Of a stretch of 64,000 bases of DNA, positions 43,113-51,847 are shown piece after piece (the first letter of the stretch is position 1; the number at the start of each line of letters is the position of its first letter). A program made the position numbers and the translations under genes. This DNA is from Pseudomonas graminis (GTDB taxonomy: Bacteria; Pseudomonadota; Gammaproteobacteria; Pseudomonadales; Pseudomonadaceae): assembly GCF_004364335.1 (NCBI RefSeq), contig NZ_SOCR01000005.1:1-64000 (forward strand), written 5' to 3'. The notes beneath the pieces are model-generated. The model was given only the letters and a program-made list of their open reading frames with translations. It did no database searches and was not told where the DNA came from.

Positions 43113-44498
43113 TTATTTAAAGGCGTAGGTGTAGTTGAGGACCAGACGAGTCTGGTCGGTGTCTTGCTGGCTAGCGTACAGATCGGAATCAGAACGCAGG
43201 TTGGCGCGACGCAGGGTCACACCAAAGCCTTTCATGAGGCCTTCCTGGAACACGTAGTCGATACGCATGTCACGTTCCCACTCCGAACCACGACCAAGAC
43301 GCGCGTCTTGCAAACGGATCTGGTCGCCATACAGGTAAGCAATGGCGGCTTTCAGACCCGGAACGCCCAGGCGTGCGAAGTCGTAAGAATACTGACCGAA
43401 CTTGGTCTGTTCGCCGGTACGCGTGAAGTTGGTGATCATGCTGTCGGTGAACAGGTAAACGCTGTTACCGCCTTCACCTTCGTTACGACCGTTGGCCAAG
43501 CCGTTGCGGGTGACGCTACCGTTGTTCATGACCGGCATGGCGCCATCATCACTTACAGACTGGTAACCCAACAGGAATGCGTTGCCACCCAGGGTGTAGG
43601 TGAACATTGCAGTCCAGGTATTGTTATCAACTTCGCCTTGGCCTTTTTTGCTGTAACCGTTCGTGAAACGGTAACCGGTGTTGACTGCCTGATTAGAGTT
43701 CTCGCCATCGGAGGTACTGTGGAAGTAACGCAGGTCAGTCTTGAACGACTGGTCTTCCGCGATCGGCAGAATGTGGACCAGGCCCAGGAAGTGCTGCTTA
43801 TAGTAGTCTTCCAGGTTCGCGTAGTAATACTGAACGGTCAGGTCTTTGGTGACTTTGTAGTCGCCGCCAGCGAACTGGAAGTTGTTCGAACCTTTGTAAC
43901 CGCCGTTCAGCGACATATCAGCGTAGTTGCTGGACGCACGGCTGGCAGCCTGGGTCAGCTTACCGGCAGTCAACGTCAGACCGTCGAGTTCCTTGGAAGT
44001 AACGATGCCACCCTGGAAGGTCTGCGGCAGCAGACGTCCGTCGTTCGCTACGAGGATAGGCAGGTTAGGCTGCAAAGCGTTACCGACTTTCAGCTCAGTC
44101 TTCGACAGCTTGACCTTGGCGTTCGCACCGGCACGTGCCCAGTCCGCAACTGGCGAACCGTCAGAGCTGGTTGGCGACACGGTGTTGGGGGTAGTTGGAA
44201 GGCGGTTGTCGATACCACCGCTCAAGTTGATGCCGTACATGCCTTGAACGTCGAGACCAAAGCCAACAGTACCCGGGGTGTAGCCGGAAATGAAGTTGAA
44301 CAGGAAGCCCTGGGTGGTCTGGCGCTGATCCTGACCTTTGAGAGTACCGCTAGCGTTACGGTTTTCACGCGGATCTTGTTCGAAATACAAAGTACGGGAA
44401 CTGAGTGTCGCTTTGCTGTCATCCAGGAAACCAGCTGCACCAGCCTGAGTAGCCAAGACACCTGCGTATACGGCCAAGGCCAGGGTGGACTTCTTCAT
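43113..44498 (-). CDS. OprD-family outer-membrane porin (sulfonate locus)
   Basis: 461 residues with a signal peptide (MKKSTLALAVYAGVLATQAGA) and OprD-type barrel: GFLDDSKATLSSRTLYFEQDPRENRNA at the mature N-terminus, FISGYTPGTVGFGLDVQGMYGINLSGG, PQTFQGGIVTSKELDGLTLTAGKL, YYANLEDYYKQHFLGLVHILPI and the final strand TRLVLNYTYAFK. It is longer than the porin at 7885-9210 and clearly paralogous. Its location between lsfA and tauA suggests passage of small organic anions such as sulfonates, but the substrate is not deducible from sequence. It has its own terminator. Confidence 0.9.
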   Translation of the reverse strand: MKKSTLALAVYAGVLATQAGAAGFLDDSKATLSSRTLYFEQDPRENRNASGTLKGQDQRQTTQGFLFNFISGYTPGTVGFGLDVQGMYGINLSGGIDNRLPTTPNTVSPTSSDGSPVADWARAGANAKVKLSKTELKVGNALQPNLPILVANDGRLLPQTFQGGIVTSKELDGLTLTAGKLTQAASRASSNYADMSLNGGYKGSNNFQFAGGDYKVTKDLTVQYYYANLEDYYKQHFLGLVHILPIAEDQSFKTDLRYFHSTSDGENSNQAVNTGYRFTNGYSKKGQGEVDNNTWTAMFTYTLGGNAFLLGYQSVSDDGAMPVMNNGSVTRNGLANGRNEGEGGNSVYLFTDSMITNFTRTGEQTKFGQYSYDFARLGVPGLKAAIAYLYGDQIRLQDARLGRGSEWERDMRIDYVFQEGLMKGFGVTLRRANLRSDSDLYASQQDTDQTRLVLNYTYAFK

Positions 44499-45295
44499 TG
44501 TGTATCGCTCCTCATGAATCTAATTTTTGTAGTTCCCGGGCCAGAGCCTAAGGCTCAAAACCGAGGATGCGCGATTAGCGCCGGACCTGACTCGGCGAGT
44601 CAATGGCCCCAAGACTAATTGACTAGACCGCGTTACAGCTGGCTGCAAGGTAAGGTAAAGCCCTTAAACCTAAAAAGACTTGTTAGACCTGCTTTTATGC
44701 CAAGCAGTTATATGTCACAAGCCGTTTCAGCCGTCCGTTGCGGAGTGTATCGGCCCTAATCCCTAATTCCCAAAACATATTTCAGTGCCGTTCGTCAGAT
44801 CGATACGTTTAGGGGCGTCGTACAACCGGAACTTGACCGCCAAGTCACGGTCCCCCTGCGAAACTGGGTGAGCATTGCGTGCCTAACCCACTGAAATTCA
44901 TAAACTTTTATGCGGGGTAGTCGCAAATATTGCAGTTGTCACCCTGCTGTTCGTCACTTTGTACTGATGTCGGGAAAAAAATGAGTGAAGCGCGTAATTC
45001 ACCGTGCTCATGCTCTGCTTGCTCGGTTCGGCCGTCCAAATCTCATCACAAGACGACTATCTCCATCCTCCCAAGGCATCCTCGAACGGGCGTCGCGATC
45101 GTATTTACAAATTGTGACGATTCGATGACCCGCCTATGAGATCAGTGCTTTTGTTTCGTTGACGCCAGGCTATCAAGGCCGGGCGTATGGAAATTAACGC
45201 TAAGCAAATTCCAAAAGGTTATTTATTTCGGTTTTCTTAGATCATTTACGCTCTGCGGCATCCGAAGGCGGTGTGCCTTTCCACGGAGCGTCACC
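44499..45295. other. 797-bp divergent intergenic region between the porin gene and tauA
   Basis: No convincing gene, REP or RNA was found here. It must contain the porin promoter on the left and the tau promoter on the right. An AT-rich patch (45180-45260) carries the sulfur element. A 69-codon open frame at 44930-45139 has no signal, ribosome site or family resemblance. Confidence 0.6.
45199..45209 (+). promoter_or_regulatory. Putative sulfur-starvation element upstream of tauA
   Basis: GCTAAGCAAAT, 87 bp before tauA, embedded in an AT-rich tract. It is a near copy of the element before ssuA (42036-42046, opposite strand). Confidence 0.35.
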
Positions 45296-46273
45296 ATGAA
45301 ATTGCTCAACACCCTACGCGTGCTGGCGGCCTTGTCCCTCGCCGGCTCCGCACTGTTAGCCCAGGCCGCCGACTTTACCGTTGCTTACCAGACCACCGTG
45401 GATCCGGCGAAGGTCGCTCAGGCCGATGGCGCCTATGAAAAGGCGACGGGCTCGAAGATTTCATGGCGTAAATTCGATAACGGCGCGGACGTGATCACGG
45501 CGATCGCGTCGGGCGATGTCCAGATCGGCTATCTCGGCTCCAGCCCTCTCACTGCGGCGGCGACGCGCAAAGTGCCGGTGGAAACGTTCCTGATTGCCAC
45601 TCAGATCGGCGCTGCCGAGGCGCTGGTTGCGCGTAATGGCTCCGGCATCAACGGCCCACAGGATCTGCTCGGCAAGAAGATCGCCGTGCCGTTCGTTTCC
45701 ACCGGCCACTACAGCCTGCTCGCCGCCCTGAAGTACTGGAAGATCGACCCGGCGAAAGTGACCATCCTCAATCTTGCCCCACCGGCCATCGCGGCGGCGT
45801 GGAAGCGCGGTGACATCGACGCCACTTACGTCTGGGACCCTGCACTCGGCGTCGCCAAGGAGACAGGCAAAGTGCTGATCACGTCGGGCGAGCTGGCCAA
45901 GGTCGGCGCGCCCACCTTCGATGCGTGGATCGTGCGCAAGGACTTCGCCGACAAACACCCCGAGGTCGTCAAAGCCTTCGCCAAAACCACTTTGGACGCC
46001 TACGCCGCGTACCGTAAAGACCCTGCGGCCTGGCTGGCCGATGCCAGTAACGTCGACAAGCTGGTGAAACTGTCCGGCGCCAAACCGGGGGACATCCCCG
46101 GTCTGCTGCAAGGGAACGTTTACCCGCTGGCGGCTGATCAGGTCACCGAGCTGGGCGCGCCAACCACCGACGCCATCACCAAGACCGCAGCCTTCCTCAA
46201 GGAACAGGGCAAGGTCGACGCTGTGCTGGCCGATTACACGCCCTACGTGAGCGCGAAGTTCGTCACCCAGTGA
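45296..46273 (+). CDS. tauA: Taurine-binding periplasmic protein
   Basis: 325 residues. The signal peptide (LRVLAALSLAGSALLAQA) ends near residue 24; the mature protein DFTVAYQTTVDPAKVAQADGAYEKATGSKISWRKFDNGADVITAIASGDVQIGYLGSSPLTAAATRKVPVETFLI matches TauA and differs from the SsuA group. GGAG precedes the ATG by 8 bases. It delivers taurine to TauBC and is first in tauABCD. Expression is expected only under sulfate limitation. Confidence 0.94.
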   Translation: MKLLNTLRVLAALSLAGSALLAQAADFTVAYQTTVDPAKVAQADGAYEKATGSKISWRKFDNGADVITAIASGDVQIGYLGSSPLTAAATRKVPVETFLIATQIGAAEALVARNGSGINGPQDLLGKKIAVPFVSTGHYSLLAALKYWKIDPAKVTILNLAPPAIAAAWKRGDIDATYVWDPALGVAKETGKVLITSGELAKVGAPTFDAWIVRKDFADKHPEVVKAFAKTTLDAYAAYRKDPAAWLADASNVDKLVKLSGAKPGDIPGLLQGNVYPLAADQVTELGAPTTDAITKTAAFLKEQGKVDAVLADYTPYVSAKFVTQ

Positions 46274-46457
46274 TCCGTCCGGAGCCCGTACAGGAGTGTG
46301 ATATCGCCACGTAGCCAATGGCCTGTTCGCCTGTCACACATCCCGCGGCGCGCCTACAACATGAATTTAACGACGCACCGAAGAATGCGAGAAATTCCTC
46401 ACAGCGCCGTCACCCATTAACAGTTCATGCATATCTATCAGCAGCGGAGTCCATGCC

Positions 46458-47249
46458 ATGGCGTTGTTACAGCTGGAGCGCATCAGCGCACAGTATCCCG
46501 GTGCTGCCGAGCCGGTGCTGTCGGATATTTCCCTGACCCTCGGTCCGCAGCAACTGTTGGTTGCACTGGGCCCATCCGGTAGCGGCAAGACTTCGTTGCT
46601 CAATCTGATCGCCGGGTTCGTCGCACCAAGCGCAGGCCGCATCACCCTCGATGGCGTGCCGGTGAGCGGGCCCGGCGCCGAGCGCGGCGTGGTGTTTCAG
46701 GATGACGCTCTGCTGCCCTGGCAGGATGTGCTGGCCAACGTGGCATTCGGGCTGGAGCTGGCAGGCGTACCCCGTGAAAAACGTGAGGCCAAAGCGCGGG
46801 ACATGCTGGCGCTGGTGGATCTCGCCGGCTTCGAGAAGCGTCGTATCTGGGAATTGTCCGGCGGGCAGAAACAACGTGTGGGCCTCGCCCGCGCTTTGGC
46901 GGCCGATCCGCGCGTGCTGCTGATGGACGAGCCTTTCGGCGCGCTGGACGCCTTCACCCGTGAGCAGATGCAAGAGTTGCTGCTGCAAGTCTGGCAACGC
47001 AGCGCCAAGCCGGTCTTCCTGATCACCCACGACATTGAAGAAGCGGTGTTCCTGTCGACCGATCTGATTCTGCTTGCGCCCAATCCCGGTCACATCGTCG
47101 AGCACCTGAAGCTCGACTTCGGTCAGCGCTACAGCGCAGGTGAGTCGGCCCGCGCCATCAAGTCCGACCCTCGCTTCATCGAAACCCGCGAGCACGTGTT
47201 GGCGCGGGTATTTTCCCAGCGTCAAAGCGTCCGGGAGCAACGGGCATGA
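46458..47249 (+). CDS. tauB: Taurine ABC transporter ATP-binding protein
   Basis: 263 residues. Walker [11 protein letters not shown] (about 36-45), Q-loop [14 protein letters not shown], signature [16 protein letters not shown], Walker [13 protein letters not shown] and [18 protein letters not shown] 46458 follows CGGAG; the 184-bp gap after tauA contains no terminator. Its stop overlaps the tauC ATG as ATGA (47246-47249). Confidence 0.94.
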   Translation: MALLQLERISAQYPGAAEPVLSDISLTLGPQQLLVALGPSGSGKTSLLNLIAGFVAPSAGRITLDGVPVSGPGAERGVVFQDDALLPWQDVLANVAFGLELAGVPREKREAKARDMLALVDLAGFEKRRIWELSGGQKQRVGLARALAADPRVLLMDEPFGALDAFTREQMQELLLQVWQRSAKPVFLITHDIEEAVFLSTDLILLAPNPGHIVEHLKLDFGQRYSAGESARAIKSDPRFIETREHVLARVFSQRQSVREQRA

Positions 47250-48091
47250 GTCTTTATCCATCGCCGGAGCCAGCGCTCACTCGCGCGCCGGTGCAAACCG
47301 CGCCGCGTCAGCCCTCTTCTCTCTATGTGAGCACGCGTGCCATCAGCGTGCTGACCCTCGCTGTCCTGCTGGGCAGTTGGTGGCTGGTCACAGCCCTTGA
47401 GTGGGTCGAACCGCTGTTTCTGCCGCCGCCGTCTGCCGTGCTGGAAAAAGCCTGGTTGTTGATGACCAAGGGCTATATGGACTCCACGCTCTGGCAGCAC
47501 TTGGGGGCGAGTTTGCAACGCATCGGCCTGGCGCTGTTCTTCGCCGTGCTGACGGCCATTCCGGTCGGCATCGCCATTGGTCATAACCGAATCGCACGAG
47601 GCATTTTCGACCCGCTGATCGAGTTCTATCGCCCGGTGCCGCCGCTGGCCTACCTGCCGTTGATCGTGATCTGGTGCGGCATTGGCGAATTCTCCAAGGT
47701 CTTGCTGATTTATCTGGCGATCTTCGCGCCGATCGCGATCGCCACCGCCACCGGTGTGCGCACGGTCGACAGCGCAAAACTGCGCGCGGCCCAGTCCTTG
47801 GGCGCCAGCCGCTGGCAGCTCATTCGTCACGTCATCCTGCCCAGCGCGCTGCCTGACATCCTGACCGGCGTGCGCATCGGCCTCGGCGTGGGGTGGTCGA
47901 CGCTGGTGGCTGCAGAGTTGATCGCCGCCACCAGTGGCCTCGGCTTCATGGTCCAGTCCGCCGCGCAGTTTCTGGTGACCGACGTGGTGGTGCTGGGAAT
48001 TCTGGTCATCGCGCTGATCGCCTTCGCGCTGGAAATGGGATTGCGCGCGCTGCAACGCAAGCTCGTGCCCTGGCACGGCCAGAACCACTGA
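47246..48091 (+). CDS. tauC: Taurine ABC transporter permease
   Basis: 281 residues. A polar N-terminus of about 35 residues precedes six helices; the EAA loop is [37 protein letters not shown] (about 172-208). TauC-type phrases include [14 protein letters not shown] and [26 protein letters not shown]. It is coupled to tauB by overlap and followed by tauD after 67 bp. Confidence 0.94.
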   Translation: MSLYPSPEPALTRAPVQTAPRQPSSLYVSTRAISVLTLAVLLGSWWLVTALEWVEPLFLPPPSAVLEKAWLLMTKGYMDSTLWQHLGASLQRIGLALFFAVLTAIPVGIAIGHNRIARGIFDPLIEFYRPVPPLAYLPLIVIWCGIGEFSKVLLIYLAIFAPIAIATATGVRTVDSAKLRAAQSLGASRWQLIRHVILPSALPDILTGVRIGLGVGWSTLVAAELIAATSGLGFMVQSAAQFLVTDVVVLGILVIALIAFALEMGLRALQRKLVPWHGQNH

Positions 48092-48158
48092 GTCGAACAC
48101 CTCACATTGACTACGCCGACACCTCGGCGCCGAACAAACGAAAACACTCGAGACCATC

Positions 48159-48992
48159 ATGAGCATCGACATCCAACCGCTCAGCCCGGCATTGGGCGCA
48201 CAGATCAGCGGCGTTGACCTCAGCCGCGACCTGACCGGTGAGCAACGCAACGCCATCGAACGGGCGCTGCTTGATCATCAGGTGCTGTTCTTCCGCGATC
48301 AGCCGATCACGCCGCAGCAACAAGCGCGCTTCGCCGCCCACTTTGGTGACCTGCACGTTCATCCGATCTACCCCAATGTGCCAGAGCAGCCTGAAGTGCT
48401 GATTCTCGATACGGCGGTCACCGACGTGCGCGACAACGCCATCTGGCATACCGATGTCACCTTTCTGCCGACCCCTGCGCTGGGGGCTGTGCTCAGCGCC
48501 AAGCAGGTGCCGGCTTACGGTGGCGACACGCTGTGGGCGAGCGGTATCGCTGCGTTCGAAGCACTGTCCCGGCCGATGCAGACGTTGCTCGACGGCCTGA
48601 CCGCGACCCATGACTTCACCCGGTCATTCCCGCTGGAGCGCTTTGGCAGCACGGCGGTAGATCTCGCCCGCTGGGAGGAGACTCGCCGCAAAAACCCGCC
48701 GCTGTCGCACCCGGTCATCCGTACGCACCCGGTCAGCGGTCGCAGAGCGTTGTTCGTGAACGACGGCTTCACCACCCGGATCAATGAACTGGACGCTGCC
48801 GAAAGTGACGCAATTCTGAAATTGCTGTTCGCCCACAGCACGCGACCCGAGTTCACCCTGCGCTGGCGCTGGCAGGCAAACGACGTGGCAATGTGGGACA
48901 ACCGCGTGACCCAGCATTACGCGGTCGACGATTACCGCCCGCAGCGCCGTGTGATGCACCGCGCGACGATCCTGGGTGATGCGCCGTTTTAA
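48159..48992 (+). CDS. tauD: Taurine dioxygenase
   Basis: 277 residues, a 2-oxoglutarate/Fe(II) oxygenase that hydroxylates taurine to release sulfite and aminoacetaldehyde. The iron site is His97-x-Asp99 ([35 protein letters not shown]) with the distal His in [12 protein letters not shown] and the 2-oxoglutarate Arg in [12 protein letters not shown]. Length and motifs fit E. coli TauD. It completes tauABCD. As the ssu cluster here lacks its monooxygenase, TauD is the only desulfonating enzyme visible in the window. Confidence 0.95.
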   Translation: MSIDIQPLSPALGAQISGVDLSRDLTGEQRNAIERALLDHQVLFFRDQPITPQQQARFAAHFGDLHVHPIYPNVPEQPEVLILDTAVTDVRDNAIWHTDVTFLPTPALGAVLSAKQVPAYGGDTLWASGIAAFEALSRPMQTLLDGLTATHDFTRSFPLERFGSTAVDLARWEETRRKNPPLSHPVIRTHPVSGRRALFVNDGFTTRINELDAAESDAILKLLFAHSTRPEFTLRWRWQANDVAMWDNRVTQHYAVDDYRPQRRVMHRATILGDAPF

Positions 48993-49015
48993 TAAAAGGC
49001 CGGCAAGTGCGCTGA

Positions 49016-49206
49016 TGCTTTCAGCCGGGAAGAGGCCGCTGGGTGCGCTATAGATTTGCGGCGTAACGTCTGACGCCTTCCCGGCTAAAGCCGGTCCCAC
49101 AATTTGAGCGTCAGCGAGCCCACTGCATGTACGCAATGCTTTCAGTCGGACCGGCTTCTGCCGGGAAGGGGCCGCTAGGTGTGCTGTAGACTTGTCGCCG
49201 CTTTAG
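49016..49206. repeat. REPIN, family C, plus a second partial copy
   Basis: A full unit (about 49016-49103) is the inverse of the one at 26782-26873, including its loop (GCGCTATAGATTTGCGGCGT). A second, partial unit at 49140-49206 repeats CGGCTTCTGCCGGGAAGGGG and CTGTAGACTTGTCGCCGC. They separate tauD from the sigma54 control region. Confidence 0.8.
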
Positions 49207-49210
49207 GGCG

Positions 49211-49258
49211 TGCATCACTTTGGTTACTCGGCACGGGTAAATGCGCGAATAGCGTGCA
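49211..49258. promoter_or_regulatory. Two NtrC-like enhancer boxes
   Basis: Box 1 TGCATCACTTTGGTTAC (49211-49227) and box 2 TGCGCGAATAGCGTGCA (49242-49258) each span 17 bp and resemble TGCACCA-N3-TGGTGCA. Their starts are 31 bp apart, about three helical turns, as in tandem NtrC sites. They lie about 150-190 bp before a sigma54 promoter. Confidence 0.6.
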
Positions 49259-49398
49259 AAGACGCTCACCAAATGTCCAACTCCGAAAGCCGATTCGAAC
49301 CTCAGCGCCATGCAGGCAGTGAAAAATCACGGTCTCCAAGGCCCTAAACCCGACTCCTGCAGGACATTACGAATATTCCTACGGACATTTCTCAAAAC

Positions 49399-49414
49399 TG
49401 GCACGCAGGCTGCA
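49399..49414 (+). promoter_or_regulatory. Sigma54 (RpoN) promoter
   Basis: TGGCACGCAGGCTGCA matches TGGCAC-N5-TTGCW with one change and has the invariant GG and GC with 10-bp spacing. Transcription would start near 49425 and read rightward, antisense into the end of the small membrane-protein gene. Confidence 0.7.
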
Positions 49415-49424
49415 ATAGGTTATA

Positions 49425-49480
49425 CATCACCAGTTTTGGGGACCTTGGTACAGGCAGGCCGGGGATTCCCCTCTTTTATT
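49425..49480 (+). ncRNA. nrsZ: Candidate nitrogen-regulated small RNA (NrsZ-like)
   Basis: An RNA is inferred from the sigma54 promoter and NtrC-like boxes and from position: I recall P. aeruginosa nrsZ between ntrC and PA5126, and the gene at 49476-49889 has PA5126's neighbours (trmL, secB, grx, gpmI). The 3' end is uncertain. GGGGATTCCCC followed by TCTTTTATT (49461-49480) is a weak terminator, and a second hairpin GGAGACT-N7-AGTCTCC (49487-49507) lies just beyond, so the RNA could extend further. ntrC itself is not upstream here; tauD and REPs are. Confidence 0.5.
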
Positions 49481-49889
49481 CCTCCCGGAGACTGACCTCC
49501 AGTCTCCAGCGCCCGTCCTGGGTTGCACCGCGCCAGTCGCCGTGCAGAGGACGGGCCGCCAGCAGGTTCAGCAACAATCCCTTATCGCTTCGTTGCACCC
49601 TCCAGCGTACGTCTTTGCCGTTGAGCTTCAGCTCGCCTTTCTGCGGCTGACCCTGGGCGTTGAACAGCAATGCCACCGCGCCGTCGATGTGTTCGCCGTG
49701 GAGTTGCGGCTCGCGGTTGAACCATACGGCAACGCCGTCCGGCAGCACCTCGATGGTTTGCAGCTGAATGGGGTCCGGGGTCGTCACGCGGCCGATCATC
49801 AGACCGACCATCACGCCAACGATCGCCACCGAGCCCAGAAACTTGGGCCACAGCTTCGGTCTGGGGTCTTCTTCAGGGGTAGAATGCAT
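49476..49889 (-). CDS. Conserved hypothetical single-pass membrane protein
   Basis: 137 residues from ATG 49887-49889 (MHSTPEEDPRPKLWPKFLGS), supported by AAAGGA just upstream; an earlier in-frame ATG at 49914-49916 overlaps the trmL start and has no site. One transmembrane helix (about 17-36, FLGSVAIVGVMVGLMIGRVT) is followed by a roughly 100-residue soluble domain, probably periplasmic, with beta-rich segments (IEVLPDGVAVWFNREPQL, KGELKLNGKDVRWRVQR). No known domain is recognised. It is divergent from trmL; its 3' end overlaps the candidate small RNA. Confidence 0.75.
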   Translation of the reverse strand: MHSTPEEDPRPKLWPKFLGSVAIVGVMVGLMIGRVTTPDPIQLQTIEVLPDGVAVWFNREPQLHGEHIDGAVALLFNAQGQPQKGELKLNGKDVRWRVQRSDKGLLLNLLAARPLHGDWRGATQDGRWRLEVSLREE

Positions 49890-49914
49890 CCCGTCCTTTC
49901 GTTCGGAGCCGTGC

Positions 49915-50370
49915 ATGTTTCACGTGATCCTTTTTCAACCAGAAATTCCGCCGAATACCGGCAACATCATCAGGCTCTGCGCCAACAGCGGCTGCAGCCT
50001 GCATTTGATCGAGCCGCTGGGCTTCGAGCTGGATGACAAGCGCCTGCGTCGAGCCGGCCTTGATTACCACGAATACGCCACGCTGCATCGTCACGCCGAC
50101 CTGCCGAGCTGCCTTGAAAGCATCGGCCACCCGCGGCTGTTTGCTTTTACCACAAAGGGCTCGCGGGTTTTCCACGATGCGCAATTCGAGGAAGGTGATG
50201 CCTTCCTATTCGGCCCGGAAAGCCGAGGCTTGCCGCCGGAGGTGCTGGATCCGCTGTCGAGCGACCAACGCCTGCGCCTGCCGATGCGCGAAGGCTGCCG
50301 CAGTCTGAACCTGTCGAATACCGTGGCGGTTGCGGTGTATGAAGGCTGGCGGCAGTTGGGATTCAAGTAG
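49915..50370 (+). CDS. trmL: tRNA (cytidine(34)-2'-O)-methyltransferase
   Basis: 151 residues, a minimal SPOUT methyltransferase lacking an RNA-binding extension. N-terminal MFHVILFQPEIPPNTGNIIRLCANSGCSLHLIEPLGF and the C-terminal knot LFGPESRGLPPEVL and LRLPMREGCRSLNLSNTVAVAVYEGWRQLGF define TrmL. It methylates the wobble base ribose of certain leucine tRNAs. It ends just before the bidirectional terminator that also serves secB. Confidence 0.95.
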   Translation: MFHVILFQPEIPPNTGNIIRLCANSGCSLHLIEPLGFELDDKRLRRAGLDYHEYATLHRHADLPSCLESIGHPRLFAFTTKGSRVFHDAQFEEGDAFLFGPESRGLPPEVLDPLSSDQRLRLPMREGCRSLNLSNTVAVAVYEGWRQLGFK

Positions 50371-50401
50371 CCGACCTGCAGCACCGTCGAAAGCAGCCCA
50401 C

Positions 50402-50430
50402 AAAAAAGCGCCCATTACAGGCGCTTTTTT
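50402..50430. terminator. Bidirectional terminator between trmL and secB
   Basis: AAAAAAGCGCC-CATTACA-GGCGCTTTTTT: a symmetrical stem flanked by A and T runs between converging genes. Confidence 0.93.
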
Positions 50431-50446
50431 ATTTCAGCGACAACGC

Positions 50447-50941
50447 TTACTGGACGGTAGGCGTTGGCGTTTCGCCGCTTTCCTGCATGCGTTGCAGTTC
50501 TTGCGCGTACAGGGCGTCGAAGTTCACCGGGGCCAGCATCAGCGCAGGGAACGAACCACGGACAACCAGGCTGTCGATGGTTTCGCGAGCGTACGGGAAA
50601 AGGATGTTCGGGCAGAAAGCGCCCAGGGTGTGGCTCATCGAGCTGGCATCCAGGCCCTTGATCAGGAAGATACCGGCTTGCTGGACTTCAGCGATGAAGG
50701 CGATTTCTTCGCCGTTCTTCACTTCGACCGACAGGGTCAGCACGACTTCATAGAAGTCATTTTCCAGCTGCTTCTGGCGGGTGTTCAGGTCCAGGCTGAC
50801 GCTCGGGGTCCACTCCTGACGGAAAATCGCCGGACTTTTTGGCGCTTCGAACGACAGGTCGCGGACGTAGATGCGTTGCAGGGAAAACTGCGGTGCTTCT
50901 TCTTCGTTGGAAATGGCGCCGTTATTCGGTTGATCAGTCAT
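50447..50941 (-). CDS. secB: Protein-export chaperone SecB
   Basis: 164 residues. SecB tetramers keep secretory preproteins unfolded and hand them to SecA. Recognised by [73 protein letters not shown] and [37 protein letters not shown]. It follows grxC and the rhodanese gene in the same orientation (rhodanese-grxC-secB), the conserved proteobacterial arrangement. Confidence 0.97.
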   Translation of the reverse strand: MTDQPNNGAISNEEEAPQFSLQRIYVRDLSFEAPKSPAIFRQEWTPSVSLDLNTRQKQLENDFYEVVLTLSVEVKNGEEIAFIAEVQQAGIFLIKGLDASSMSHTLGAFCPNILFPYARETIDSLVVRGSFPALMLAPVNFDALYAQELQRMQESGETPTPTVQ

Positions 50942-51016
50942 CTCAAATCCTTACATTGAGGTCTTGTAGGCTTCCGGGCTGTGCAAAAACCATCGTTTCC
51001 ACATCCCGGTTCGAAT

Positions 51017-51271
51017 TCAGGCGCTCAGCAGCTTATCCAGCTTGCCGGCGCGCTCCAGCGCGAACAGGTCATCGCAACCGCCAACATGGACCGAGCCGAT
51101 CCAGATCTGCGGAACCGAGGTACGCCCGGATTTTTTGGTCATTTCAGCGCGAATCTGTGGCTTGCCGTCGACCTTGATCTCTTGGAAGCCGACACCCTTG
51201 CCCGCCAGCAGCGACTTGGCGCGGGAGCAATAAGGGCAGTAATCGCTGGAGTAGACGACGACGTCGGTCAT
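51017..51271 (-). CDS. grxC: Glutaredoxin 3
   Basis: 84 residues, a class-I dithiol glutaredoxin with CPYC active site (Cys12-Cys15, VVVYSSDYCPYCSRAKSLL), TSVPQIWIGSVHVGGCDDL for glutathione binding (cis-Pro and GG). It reduces protein disulfides and mixed disulfides with glutathione. The start is one base beyond the rhodanese stop, so the two are co-translated, and secB follows after 75 bp. Confidence 0.96.
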   Translation of the reverse strand: MTDVVVYSSDYCPYCSRAKSLLAGKGVGFQEIKVDGKPQIRAEMTKKSGRTSVPQIWIGSVHVGGCDDLFALERAGKLDKLLSA

Positions 51272-51272
51272 T

Positions 51273-51689
51273 TCACTTCACCAGCGGCAGGTTGTCACCG
51301 CGCCACGACGAAATACCACCGGACAGCTTGGCGGCGTTGAAGCCCACCTTCAGCAGTTCACGGGCGGTATGGCCGGCATGCTGGCCAGCGGCGTCGACGA
51401 TGATCAGGGTTTTAGGCTTGAATTTCTCCAGCTCCGCAGTACGGGTCAGGATTTTGTCCTGGGGGAAATTCACGGCGCCGACGATGTGGCCGGCAGTGAA
51501 GTCTTTCTTGGCGCGGACGTCGATGACAATGGCTTCATCGCGGTTGACCAGAGCGGTCAATTCGCCGGTGCTCAGGCTGCGGCCACCTTTGCTAAGCTCC
51601 GTTGCGATCAGCAGGCCCAGCAGGATGACGAAAGCACCCGTCAGCAAATAGTGATTCGTGGCAAATTCAATCAGGTGAGCAACCATCAT
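51273..51689 (-). CDS. Membrane-anchored rhodanese-like protein (YibN-type), no catalytic cysteine
   Basis: 138 residues: an N-terminal helix (about 14-29, LLTGAFVILLGLLIAT) and a rhodanese fold (LSTGELTALVNRDEAIVIDVRAKKDFTAGHIVGAVNFPQDKI). The loop that carries the catalytic Cys in active rhodaneses reads VDAAGQHAGHTA; the whole protein has no cysteine, so sulfurtransferase activity by the usual mechanism is impossible. E. coli YibN has the same place next to grxC-secB. The start may be either of two adjacent ATGs (51689 or 51686). Confidence 0.9.
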   Translation of the reverse strand: MMVAHLIEFATNHYLLTGAFVILLGLLIATELSKGGRSLSTGELTALVNRDEAIVIDVRAKKDFTAGHIVGAVNFPQDKILTRTAELEKFKPKTLIIVDAAGQHAGHTARELLKVGFNAAKLSGGISSWRGDNLPLVK

Positions 51690-51847
51690 CAGGTTCCAGG
51701 GCGTTAAAATGTCGGCCAGTATACACAGCCCCCAAGGTGGGCCAAAGCCCGTACGGCAGTGACGCCGTTTAGCTTGTCGCTGATTTGAACTTGTCCCTAA
51801 ACTGTCGATCTTTTTTCTACTTCACCTATTAGCCAAGAGTGGGATTC

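Noticed and set aside
43041..44618. 525-codon open frame antisense to the OprD-family porin
   Set aside because: Mirrors the porin frame completely; the porin has a signal peptide, ribosome site, terminator and family motifs, this frame has none.
44930..45139. 69-codon open frame in the porin-tauA gap
   Set aside because: No ribosome site, unusual Cys/Ser-rich composition and no resemblance to a known family.
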